From: Clostridiales bacterium
GTDB taxonomy: Bacteria; Bacillota; Clostridia; Saccharofermentanales; UBA5734
Direction of reading: 5' to 3'
Assembly: GCA_007133255.1 (NCBI GenBank)
Contig: SLMY01000200.1
Span: 1 to 13,331, forward strand
DNA: 13,331 nucleotides
Shown: positions 6,725-13,287 of the stretch, in pieces
Position numbering within the stretch: the first letter of the stretch is position 1
Layout: each line of letters starts with the position of its first letter
Notes under the pieces: model-generated
What the model was told of the DNA's origin: nothing
The model's database searches: none
The model's input: the letters and a program-made list of their open reading frames with translations, nothing else
Position numbers and translations under genes: made by a program

Positions 6725-7987
6725 TCAGGCTTTTTCCTGCCGGAGTATGCTGATCAGTTCTCCAAGTTTAGGCGGTTTGCCATACATTAACACGCCAACT
6801 CGGTAAATTTTGCTTGATATCCAGCCAGTGCCGAATATTGTTGCTGCCATAATCAGAATAGACACAACGATTTCCAAAGCCGTTACATCTGTCATGGCGA
6901 TCCGGACAAACATGGCCATCGGTGAGAAGAAGGGGATAAACGAAAAAACGGTCAGAAACTGAGCGTCAGGATTGATCATGCCGAAGATAGAAACAAACAT
7001 GGCTGACATAAGTATTAGCATAATGGGCATAATACTGGTGTTTATGTCTTCAATCCGGCTGGCAAGTGAGCCAAGCGCGCCATATAAAAACGCGAACATA
7101 AAGTAACCAGCCAGATAAAACAAGACTGTGAAACCAATAATATGAACAGGCATTTCAAAGATTGACTGAATAAAGGGAATATCAGCCCAGCTGGCTTCAT
7201 TTATCTTATAGAAACCGGCTGCCGCGACCAGAAAGACAGCGATTTGAGTCAGTCCGGCGAGTCCGGAGCCAATCACCTTTCCGAACATCAGGCTAAGAGG
7301 CTTAGCTGATGTGATCAGCATCTCCATCGCGCGGTTGCTTTTTTCTGAAGCGACCGATGAAGCCACCAGCTGACCATACATCATGACTGTCATGTAAAGC
7401 AAAAAGACCAGCAGATAAGTATAGAAATAAGTCTGCTCCATTGATTTGCCTGCTTCCTCCACAAGCTCGATTCGATTCATCCGCGGTGGTGTCAGGATGC
7501 GGTCAATATCAGCTTCTTCCAGACCTGCTTCAGACAATTGCCTTGTTTGGAAGTACGCTGTCAAAACACGTTCACTTATATTTGCCAGCTGATCACTGCC
7601 AAATCGCCTGGTTATATAGCTTAGATTCTGCTGCGATTCAATGACTAAAGCCGCCTTGGCTTCCCGGCCATCAATCTGCTGCCGGTAGGCTTCAATTTCA
7701 GTCGCGTTCCCCGCGCGCCAGCGTTCATCCGGAAGCGTTGCTTCCAGGTGAGACATCAGATGGGGATCATCAGTATGATCAACCACATAAACAGTGCTGG
7801 CAGGATCATCGATATCAGGATCAGCTCCGGTAAAGCCAAGCCCGCGCGCTGTCTCTATGATTTTTGGCGCGCTCAGGCCCAGCGCAAGCAGGATAACAAT
7901 AAGAATCGTGATGCCAATATAAACTTTATTACGCATATAGGTCATGTACTCAAAAGACATAACAATTCTAAACTGTCTGCTTTTCAT
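6725..7987 (-). CDS. ABC-2 type permease, NatB-like
   Basis: Membrane subunit of an ABC exporter of the NatB/ABC-2 group (sodium or small-molecule efflux in the best studied members). The 420-residue protein has TM1 at about 22-41, a long extracytoplasmic region (about 45-185) typical of the group, then about six more hydrophobic segments (187-209, 236-260, 281-306, 318-338, 343-362, 369-393). SEKSNRAMEMLITSAKP (214-230) is the cytoplasmic coupling helix that meets the ATPase, in the form usual for NatB-like proteins. The ATG at 7987 is preferred, with AGGTG 6 bases upstream. A GTG nine bases earlier is possible. The start overlaps the ATPase gene by 20 bases, so translation is coupled and the two form one transporter. 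The substrate cannot be read from sequence. Confidence 0.9.
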   Translation of the reverse strand: MKSRQFRIVMSFEYMTYMRNKVYIGITILIVILLALGLSAPKIIETARGLGFTGADPDIDDPASTVYVVDHTDDPHLMSHLEATLPDERWRAGNATEIEAYRQQIDGREAKAALVIESQQNLSYITRRFGSDQLANISERVLTAYFQTRQLSEAGLEEADIDRILTPPRMNRIELVEEAGKSMEQTYFYTYLLVFLLYMTVMMYGQLVASSVASEKSNRAMEMLITSAKPLSLMFGKVIGSGLAGLTQIAVFLVAAAGFYKINEASWADIPFIQSIFEMPVHIIGFTVLFYLAGYFMFAFLYGALGSLASRIEDINTSIMPIMLILMSAMFVSIFGMINPDAQFLTVFSFIPFFSPMAMFVRIAMTDVTALEIVVSILIMAATIFGTGWISSKIYRVGVLMYGKPPKLGELISILRQEKA

Positions 7988-8915
7988 TGCTTTCACCTAC
8001 TTCCTCAACAAAAATTTCTTCCAGGCTGGGTTCAGCAAGCCGAAACTGCTCTACATCTGCGCCGCTGCCGGCCAGAAGCGATAAAATATGGGCACGGCTG
8101 CCGGTGTCACTCAGATGAATCAGGCTGCCATCACCAGATGCTTCAATACTTTCAACCGTCTCCGCGAGCCGGTTATGCTGACTGAGTAAAGATGAAAGCC
8201 GCTGCCCTGAAGCGGCAGGATCACCTGAAAGCTGAACATACAGCCTGTTTTTCGCCTTCTCTCGTTTTATCTGTTTCAGGTTCCCTCTTAAGACAATCTG
8301 GCCACGATCCAGCAGCGCCACATTGTCACAAAACTGCTCTACATAACTCATCTGATGGCTGGAAAACAAGACAACCTTTCCAGCGTCAACTTGCTCCCTG
8401 ACAATATCTTTAAGCAGCTGCGCGTTGACCGGATCAAGACCGCTGAAGGGCTCATCCAGGATTACAATCTCAGGATCAGCCAGCAGTGCCAGCGCTAACT
8501 GTATTTTCTGCTGATTCCCTTTGCTGAGTGTTTCCAGTTTTTTATCGTGATACCAGGCCAGTGAAAAGCGTTCCAGCCAGTAGTTGACTGACCGCGCTGC
8601 CGCTTTCCGGCTCAGGCCGCGCAGCTGGCCAAGATAAACGAGCTGGTCACCAATCTTGAATTTGGGGTAAAGACCTTTTTCTTCCGGCAAATATCCAATC
8701 GATGCCAGTCCATTACGAAGCGGCTTCCCATCCAGCCTGATCTGTCCGGCGTCAGGAGGAAACACGTGCATGATAATCCGAATGGCAGTCGTTTTACCCG
8801 CGCCATTTCTGCCAAGCAGTCCCATGGCCATACCTGAGGAGGCTGTGAAACTGATTTGATTCAGAACCTGAAGGTCACCAAAACTTTTGCTGATACTGTC
8901 AATTTCGAGCTCCAT
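7968..8915 (-). CDS. ABC transporter ATPase, NatA-like
   Basis: Nucleotide-binding subunit of the exporter, 315 residues. The Walker A GRNGAGKT (35-42), the YLPEEKGLYP segment in the Q-loop area (75-84, diagnostic of the NatA branch), the signature LSKGNQQK (130-137), Walker B IVILDEP (150-156), D-loop SGLDP (158-162) and switch His187 (FSSHQM) are intact, so ATP hydrolysis is expected. The C-terminal part (about 220-305) is the small alpha/beta extension common in NatA-like ATPases and ends in the conserved PSLEEIFVE. The ATG at 8915 follows AAGGAG at 7 bases. A longer reading frame upstream overlaps the promoter and has no ribosome site. It is cotranscribed with the permease. Confidence 0.94.
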   Translation of the reverse strand: MELEIDSISKSFGDLQVLNQISFTASSGMAMGLLGRNGAGKTTAIRIIMHVFPPDAGQIRLDGKPLRNGLASIGYLPEEKGLYPKFKIGDQLVYLGQLRGLSRKAAARSVNYWLERFSLAWYHDKKLETLSKGNQQKIQLALALLADPEIVILDEPFSGLDPVNAQLLKDIVREQVDAGKVVLFSSHQMSYVEQFCDNVALLDRGQIVLRGNLKQIKREKAKNRLYVQLSGDPAASGQRLSSLLSQHNRLAETVESIEASGDGSLIHLSDTGSRAHILSLLAGSGADVEQFRLAEPSLEEIFVEEVGESNEKQTV

Positions 8916-8961
8916 TGTTGTCTCCTTCACTTGTTTCCCACGGTATTTTTCAGACGTTATA

Positions 8962-8990
8962 AGCATACCTATTGTTCCAGTCATTTACAA
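8962..8990 (-). promoter_or_regulatory. Candidate promoter of the ABC exporter operon
   Basis: On the minus strand TTGTAA (-35, 8985-8990, 4/6) and TATGCT (-10, 8962-8967, 4/6) are separated by exactly 17 bases, 47 bases upstream of the ATPase start. The spacer includes a CCAGTCATT motif (plus-strand 8977-8985) that recurs in the araC/thuA gap. Confidence 0.45.
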
Positions 8991-8993
8991 TCG

Positions 8994-9037
8994 TGTATAA
9001 GCGGTGGTGTTGATACACTTTTATCAACGTTTATACA
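8994..9037. repeat. Nested inverted repeats upstream of the ABC promoter
   Basis: The outer arms TGTATAA (8994-9000) and TTATACA (9031-9037) enclose inner arms GTTGATA (9009-9015) and TATCAAC (9022-9028). Both pairs are perfect. They begin 4 bases beyond the -35 of the exporter promoter and run into the last codons of the upstream AraC gene. No T-run follows on the minus strand, so an operator is more likely than a terminator. Confidence 0.5.
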
Positions 9038-9869
9038 GTCTTAGAGACGTTGGCTGGCAGCCGGCATACTGTCTGAAAGCGCGATTAAAGGTGCGGATGC
9101 TTTCAAATCCGCAGCTAAGAGCGATTTCAGTGACTGACAATTTGGATTGCTGCAGCAGATTACAAGCTTTTTGTATCCGCAGCTGCCGCAGATAAACAGA
9201 AAACGGTAATCCTGTTGTCGCTTTGAAAACCCGTGAAAAATGAGCTGGACTGAACCCAAACTGCTCAGCGATCTGATCGCGGCTGATACACCTGCCAAAC
9301 TGGCTGTTTAGATAAGTCAGGACCTGAGGCATTTGAGTGTCACTGTCAGAAGGTGATATAAGCGCGTTTTCATGCAATAAAGCGGATTCTTGCCGAAACA
9401 AGGTGGCGATCAGTATTTGCAGAAGACCACGACCCTGCAAAGCGAAATAGGGCTCCTGAGCGCTGGTAATCTGCTCCAGCTTTTTAATCAGGTCATATAT
9501 TTCTTTAAAAACCTCTTTTTTCATAGGATGCCAGATCATGGAACGATTGGTTGAGAGCGGTGATATGAGGTCGGGCGGGAAAAAGAGCATGCAGCATTCA
9601 CCTTGTCCTGGCTCAACAAGATTCTGTTCAAGCAATGAAGTTCCCGGACCGTGGTAATAGTGAATATCATTGGGCGCGATAAAAGCAGCCTGACCAGCCT
9701 CAAGAATAAAGGTCTGGTGATTAATCCCGAGCACTTGCCGGCCTTCCCGGACAAATAACAACTCGATTTCATTTTGCCAGTGAGCCAGAAACTCAATTTC
9801 CTTACTTCGCATCAAAAGCAAAGGAAGGTCATCTGGAAATAAACGCTGTTCATGAAACGCTTTACTCAT
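9024..9869 (-). CDS. AraC-family transcriptional regulator with N-terminal cupin (first copy)
   Basis: A 281-residue sugar-type AraC regulator. The N-terminal cupin sensor (about 20-115) shows the usual HWQNEIELLFVREG opening and the AAFIAPNDIHYYHG strand. The C-terminal DNA-binding domain (about 183-281) has two helix-turn-helix units: the first around ISRDQIAEQFGFSPAHFSRVFK (195-216), the second ending in the diagnostic VTEIALSCGFESIRTFNRAFRQ (246-267). The ATG at 9869 has AGGTGG 5 bases upstream. The in-frame GTG at 9878 lies within that site and is unlikely. It diverges from the ThuA-like gene, the usual arrangement for a local regulator. It is also 108 bases upstream of the ABC operon on the same strand, so control of the exporter is an alternative or additional role. 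Confidence 0.93.
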   Translation of the reverse strand: MSKAFHEQRLFPDDLPLLLMRSKEIEFLAHWQNEIELLFVREGRQVLGINHQTFILEAGQAAFIAPNDIHYYHGPGTSLLEQNLVEPGQGECCMLFFPPDLISPLSTNRSMIWHPMKKEVFKEIYDLIKKLEQITSAQEPYFALQGRGLLQILIATLFRQESALLHENALISPSDSDTQMPQVLTYLNSQFGRCISRDQIAEQFGFSPAHFSRVFKATTGLPFSVYLRQLRIQKACNLLQQSKLSVTEIALSCGFESIRTFNRAFRQYAGCQPTSLRLYKR

Positions 9870-9896
9870 GTTTACCACCTGATCCTGTTAGTCTAA

Positions 9897-10020
9897 CCAG
9901 TCATTGGTCGATGTCCGTCATGTGCTGTCTGATCAGCAGATCAGACGAATTGTCTATAGAATAGCATGGAATGGCCAGAAACTAAATTATAATAGGGTTA
10001 TCATGATATTAAATGACTGG
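9897..10020. repeat. Inverted pair of CCAGTCATT motifs bracketing the araC/thuA gap
   Basis: CCAGTCATT at 9897-9905 (plus strand) and AATGACTGG at 10012-10020 are exact reverse complements, 106 bases apart. A third copy lies in the ABC operon promoter (8977-8985). The ABC copy and the 10012 copy share 11 bases, CCAGTCATTTA. Confidence 0.45.
9927..9946. promoter_or_regulatory. Perfect 20-bp palindromic operator candidate between araC and thuA
   Basis: GTCTGATC-AGCA-GATCAGAC has perfect 8-bp arms and a 4-base centre. Its centre lies about 63 bases upstream of the transcription start predicted from the thuA -10, a classic activator distance. It also lies just downstream of a possible araC extended -10 on the minus strand (TGC-TATTCT, 9958-9966), where binding would repress. 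Confidence 0.5.
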
Positions 10021-10024
10021 CCAT
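9971..10024. promoter_or_regulatory. thuA -10 element enclosed by a separated 8-bp inverted repeat
   Basis: A perfect TATAAT (9988-9993) faces the thuA gene but has no recognisable -35. ATGGCCAG (9971-9978) and CTGGCCAT (10017-10024) are exact reverse complements on either side of it, 38 bases apart, and each contains the palindrome TGGCCA. A related AATGGCC recurs at 10055-10061. Confidence 0.5.
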
Positions 10025-10072
10025 AGAGTTGTGCGATCTATATCAGATGCTGCCAATGGCCGAAAAAACAGA

Positions 10073-10088
10073 CCGGATACACATCCGG
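10073..10088 (+). other. Leader hairpin of the thuA mRNA
   Basis: CCGGAT-ACAC-ATCCGG forms a 6-bp GC-rich stem with a tetraloop. It sits in the leader, ending about 7 bases before the AGGTGA ribosome site of the ThuA-like gene, close enough to affect ribosome access or mRNA stability. No T-run follows, so it is not a terminator. Confidence 0.4.
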
Positions 10089-10107
10089 CATAAAAGCAGG
10101 TGAAATT

Positions 10108-10821
10108 ATGAGAAAAGCGCTAATTGTACAAGGTGGATGGGATGGACATGAACCTGTCCAGGTATCAGAACGATTCGGATCCGTTCTCAAACAGGAAGGA
10201 TTTGATGTGAAGATATCAGATACACTCGACAGCCTTCTTGACAAAGAATATCTGCAGTCACTGCATCTTCTGGTTCCGGCATGGACAATGGGTGAAATAA
10301 CAGCTGAGCAGTGTGAAAGCGCTAGTCTGGCTGTCGCGTCAGGTGTTGGCCTGGCAGGTTGCCATGGTGGTATGTGTGATTCTTTCCGTCAGAATGTGAA
10401 CTGGCAGTTCATGACTGGCGGACAATGGGTCGCGCATCCTGGAAATGACGGAACACCTTATGTTGTTAATATCAGTTCAGTATCAAATCCGATCACGGAA
10501 AACCTTCAGGATTTTTCTGTCAGCAGTGAACAATACTATGTGCATGTAGATCCCGCGGTCGAAGTTCTGGCAACCACTCAATTCCCCAATCCCGCCGCGA
10601 AGGGCTTCCATATGACTAATCCAATATCGGCTGTACCGGTTATCTGGACAAAACGATGGGGACATGGACGGGTGTTCTATAACTCATTAGGCCATCATAA
10701 TGATGTGTTCGACGCGTATGAACCTCTTGAACTGATGAGACGCGGCTTTTTATGGGCTGCTGCCGGTAAAGACAGAGCGGTTGAGCTGGACCTCCATATC
10801 GATCAGTTTATGGACACATAA
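10108..10821 (+). CDS. ThuA-like domain protein (sugar catabolism)
   Basis: A 237-residue protein of the ThuA-like group in the class I glutamine-amidotransferase-like superfamily. Members occur in disaccharide and sugar-lactone catabolic loci, but the reaction is unsettled for most. It opens with RKALIVQGGWDGHEP (2-16), the first beta strand and loop. It has the elbow-like GLAGCHGGMCDSFR (81-94, with Cys85 and His86) and the conserved end block PVIWTKRWGHGRVFYNSLGHHNDVF (177-201). There is no signal peptide, so it is cytoplasmic. The ATG follows AGGTGA at a normal distance. The oxidoreductase gene follows after 64 bases with no terminator, so the two are likely one operon, divergent from the first AraC regulator. 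True ThuA converts 3-keto sugars of trehalose in rhizobia. The substrate here is unknown. Confidence 0.88.
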   Translation: MRKALIVQGGWDGHEPVQVSERFGSVLKQEGFDVKISDTLDSLLDKEYLQSLHLLVPAWTMGEITAEQCESASLAVASGVGLAGCHGGMCDSFRQNVNWQFMTGGQWVAHPGNDGTPYVVNISSVSNPITENLQDFSVSSEQYYVHVDPAVEVLATTQFPNPAAKGFHMTNPISAVPVIWTKRWGHGRVFYNSLGHHNDVFDAYEPLELMRRGFLWAAAGKDRAVELDLHIDQFMDT

Positions 10822-10885
10822 TCGCACATAAGTGCTTTAAGCCAAAATAAATTTGAAAGGCAAGAAACGAGAGGAAGGTGAACGT

Positions 10886-11980
10886 ATGAGTAAAGTAAAA
10901 ATAGGCATCGTTGGCTGCGGAAACATCAGCAGCATCTATCTTGAAAATCTCAATCAGCGCTTTAAGACGGTAGAAGTCAGCGCGGTCGCGGATCTGGTGA
11001 CAGAACGGGCGAAAACACAGGCTGAAAAATATAATGTGCCGCGTGTCTTAAAAACACAGGAACTGATAGAAGACCCTGATATTGATATTGTCCTTAATCT
11101 GACCATTCCAAAGGCACACGCCGATATATGCCGTCAGGCACTCATGGCTGGGAAACATACCTACGTGGAAAAACCACTTTCAATTTCACTTGAAGATGGC
11201 ATGATGCTTACGAAGCTGGCAGAAGAAAAAAATCTGCTGCTGGGCGGTGCGCCAGATACTTTTATGGGCGCGGGCATTCAGACTTGTCTGCAGCTGATTC
11301 AGGAAGGTGTAGTTGGACAGCCGATCGGAGCGACTGCTTTTATGACCTGCCATGGTCACGAAAGCTGGCATCCGGACCCTGAGTTTTACTATCAGTTAGG
11401 CGGCGGTCCTATGTTTGACATGGGGCCATATTACCTGACAGCGCTCTTCGCGCTGCTGGGTCCTGCCAGACGTGTAACCGGCAGTACAGCCATATCATTT
11501 CCACAGCGGACGATCACGAGTGAGAAGAAAAACGGCCAGATAATCGATGTTGAGGTTCCTACCCATGTTGCAGGCGTACTTGATATGAGTAATGGCGCTG
11601 TAGCTACGATCCTGACCAGTTTTGACGTGTGGCATGCCAACCTGCCCTTTATTGAGATTTATGGCAGCAAGGGTACCTTGTCTGTTCCTGATCCAAATAC
11701 TTTTGGCGGACCTGTCAAGCTGCGTCTGGCCGGAGAAGATCAGTTTAAAGAAATAACAGTCACCCGGCCTTACGCTGAAAACAGTCGCGGCCTGGGCGTG
11801 GCAGATATGGCAAGAGCCGTTAAAGAAGGTACGAAAGATCACCGTGCCAGCGGCAGCCTGACCAGTCACGTACTGGAAGCCATGCATGGCTTCCACATAG
11901 CCTCTGACGAGAACAGACATTATCTGATGAAAACTAGTTTTGACCGGCCGGCAGCTGTTGCTGATCAGGACATTTACTGA
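10886..11980 (+). CDS. Gfo/Idh/MocA-family NAD(P)-dependent oxidoreductase
   Basis: A 364-residue sugar or cyclitol dehydrogenase-type enzyme. The N-terminal Rossmann fold begins VKIGIVGCGNISS (4-16) and includes VEKPLS (94-99) with the family's catalytic Lys96. The C-terminal beta-sheet domain contains GGGPMFDMGPYYLTALFALLG (172-192). The family's usual Asp-x-x-x-His is Asp178-x-x-x-Tyr182, as in one common subgroup. The ATG at 10886 is used because GAGGAAGGTG stands just upstream. A reading frame open 11 codons earlier lacks a ribosome site. With the ThuA-like protein it likely oxidises or reduces a sugar to a keto intermediate, a pairing known from trehalose/sucrose catabolism through 3-keto sugars. 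The substrate is inferred only from this context. A strong hairpin terminator follows. Confidence 0.93.
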   Translation: MSKVKIGIVGCGNISSIYLENLNQRFKTVEVSAVADLVTERAKTQAEKYNVPRVLKTQELIEDPDIDIVLNLTIPKAHADICRQALMAGKHTYVEKPLSISLEDGMMLTKLAEEKNLLLGGAPDTFMGAGIQTCLQLIQEGVVGQPIGATAFMTCHGHESWHPDPEFYYQLGGGPMFDMGPYYLTALFALLGPARRVTGSTAISFPQRTITSEKKNGQIIDVEVPTHVAGVLDMSNGAVATILTSFDVWHANLPFIEIYGSKGTLSVPDPNTFGGPVKLRLAGEDQFKEITVTRPYAENSRGLGVADMARAVKEGTKDHRASGSLTSHVLEAMHGFHIASDENRHYLMKTSFDRPAAVADQDIY

Positions 11981-12023
11981 CACTGGCAGACAGTCCGTTC
12001 AGCTAAAAGACTGATTAATCAAA

Positions 12024-12068
12024 AAAGCCTTGAACAGTTTACCATGAAGGCAGGCTGTTCAAGGCTTT
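12024..12068. terminator. Bidirectional terminator between the oxidoreductase and the second AraC gene
   Basis: AAAGCCTTGAACAG (12024-12037) and CTGTTCAAGGCTTT (12055-12068) form a perfect 14-bp stem around a 17-base loop. The minus-strand transcript of the AraC gene runs from the stem straight into TTTTTTGATT, a textbook intrinsic terminator. The plus-strand side has a broken T-run (TTTCCTTT), so it works mainly for the AraC gene and plausibly for both. Confidence 0.88.
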
Positions 12069-12129
12069 CCTTTACAAAAATCAATCCGCTGCTCAAGGCT
12101 GAGAGTGCTGCATCAAACAAAAAACCTGA

Positions 12130-13071
12130 CTATAACTGACTTGATACCGACAGTCTTTCTGTTAGTTTTTGTCTGAACTGCCTGGGAGACACATTTTTAT
12201 GACGCCTGAACTGACTAATAAAATAACTGGTGCTGGAAAAACCTGTTTCCATCGAGATTTCCGTTATTGTTTTACTGGTCGTGACCAGAAGCTTTTCGGC
12301 TTCTGTTAAACGGACATGATTCAGGTAGGCTGTAAAGGATTTGCCAATAGCTGATTTAAAGAACCGTGAGAAATAGCTGTAACTCATATTGCAGATTCTG
12401 GCCATTTCTTTAGCGGTCAGATTCTGCATATATTTCTGGTCAATCTGATCAAACACAACCTGAAGCCGTTCTCGATCACTGTCATTAAGGGCGTAGCTTG
12501 TGTCTATTTCCAGCCCCTTACCCTGCCAGTTTCTTAAAACCCAGAGAAAAATCTGACAGATATGGGTACGGACCGCCAGCTCAAAGCCATATGTTTTATC
12601 TGTGAACTCCTGTAAGGCTGAATGAATGAGCGCAGGCAAAGGCGTATGCTTAATCTCATGTTCAGAAAAGATTTTTTGAAGTTCAACTTTAGACATTGTG
12701 AACGGCAGCACATAGCGTGACTCAAAAATGGAACGCGAGGAGGTATATAGTATTTCCGGGTCAAATTTGATGCAAATATATTCTGTATCCTCGCTGCCCC
12801 AGACAGCATGCACTTCACGGGCGCTGATCAGAACCATGTCGCCGGCGGCGAATGAATAAAAACGGCCGTTAAGGAATAAGCGGGCTTCGCCGCTGAGCGC
12901 GTATAACATCTCAATGTCATAGTGCCAGTGCGCGTCAACCATCATCGGCTGCCCCTGATTTGCCTGCCGGTTGCAGGAAAACGGGTAGATCAGTCGATCA
13001 CTTCTTGATTTAACGTCTTCATAAACAGGTTCGCTGATAGACATCACAGCAGTTTCTGACACCTCTTTCAT
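12130..13071 (-). CDS. AraC-family transcriptional regulator with N-terminal cupin (second copy)
   Basis: A 313-residue regulator with a cupin sensor (about 40-120) carrying AHWHYDIEMLYALSGE (47-62) and AGDMVLISAREVHAVWG (76-92), with His48, His50, Glu54 and His88 placed like cupin metal or ligand residues. The AraC DNA-binding domain (about 200-305) has its second helix-turn-helix at ITEISMETGFSSTSYFISQFRRH (269-291). It differs clearly from the first AraC protein in the window, so it is not a recent duplicate. The ATG at 13071 has no good Shine-Dalgarno. Downstream in-frame GTG/ATG codons (residues 9-10) follow an AAAGAGG stretch at a rather long distance, so the start is uncertain by about nine residues. 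It is divergent from the TIM-barrel gene at the window end, its likely target, and ends at the strong terminator. Confidence 0.92.
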   Translation of the reverse strand: MKEVSETAVMSISEPVYEDVKSRSDRLIYPFSCNRQANQGQPMMVDAHWHYDIEMLYALSGEARLFLNGRFYSFAAGDMVLISAREVHAVWGSEDTEYICIKFDPEILYTSSRSIFESRYVLPFTMSKVELQKIFSEHEIKHTPLPALIHSALQEFTDKTYGFELAVRTHICQIFLWVLRNWQGKGLEIDTSYALNDSDRERLQVVFDQIDQKYMQNLTAKEMARICNMSYSYFSRFFKSAIGKSFTAYLNHVRLTEAEKLLVTTSKTITEISMETGFSSTSYFISQFRRHKNVSPRQFRQKLTERLSVSSQL

Positions 13072-13114
13072 CTTTTTTGCTTAAAACGCGTTGGATAAAA
13101 TCTGCTAATTAAGA

Positions 13115-13143
13115 ATTATATCGAATTTGAAGGTAAAAGCAAA
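13115..13143 (-). promoter_or_regulatory. Candidate promoter of the second AraC gene
   Basis: On the minus strand a perfect TATAAT (13115-13120) stands 17 bases from TTTGCT (13138-13143), a poor -35 (3/6). It would begin transcription near 13108 and give a leader of about 37 bases, which lacks a strong ribosome site. Confidence 0.4.
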
Positions 13144-13185
13144 GAGCAACGAAGGGCCTATCAGGTGAAGCAAGACAAATATTTA

Positions 13186-13206
13186 ATACTTATTGGCAGT
13201 AAGTAT
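13186..13206. promoter_or_regulatory. Dyad operator candidate in the divergent gap
   Basis: ATACTTA (13186-13192) and TAAGTAT (13200-13206) are perfect 7-bp arms separated by TTGGCAG. The site lies between the two divergent starts, about 43 bases upstream of the AraC -35 and about 80 bases upstream of the TIM-barrel ATG. No clear promoter is found for the plus-strand gene, although TTGTCA (13235-13240) resembles a -35. Confidence 0.4.
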
Positions 13207-13287
13207 CTTGAACTGGCGAGCCCTTTTTGATATTGTCAAGGAAATGATCATCAGTCTTAAAAGACAAAGAAATAAGAGGTGGACAGG

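Noticed and set aside
7748..8185. 145-codon plus-strand frame opposite the ABC permease and ATPase
   Set aside because: It is antisense to two well-supported overlapping genes. The product is rich in His/Arg/Cys, as expected of a shadow.
9009..9028. GTTGATA/TATCAAC stem as a terminator for the first AraC gene
   Set aside because: The minus strand continues with ACCACCGC and not a T-run, and the stem overlaps the stop codon. It is kept only as a possible operator.
10827..10838. Small GCAC-ATAA-GTGC hairpin between thuA and the oxidoreductase
   Set aside because: The stem is only 4 bp with no T-run, too weak to end transcription, so the two genes are treated as one operon.
11495..11983. 162-codon open frame antisense to the oxidoreductase gene
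   Set aside because: It lies wholly opposite a convincing conserved gene and has no recognisable domain. It is a shadow frame.
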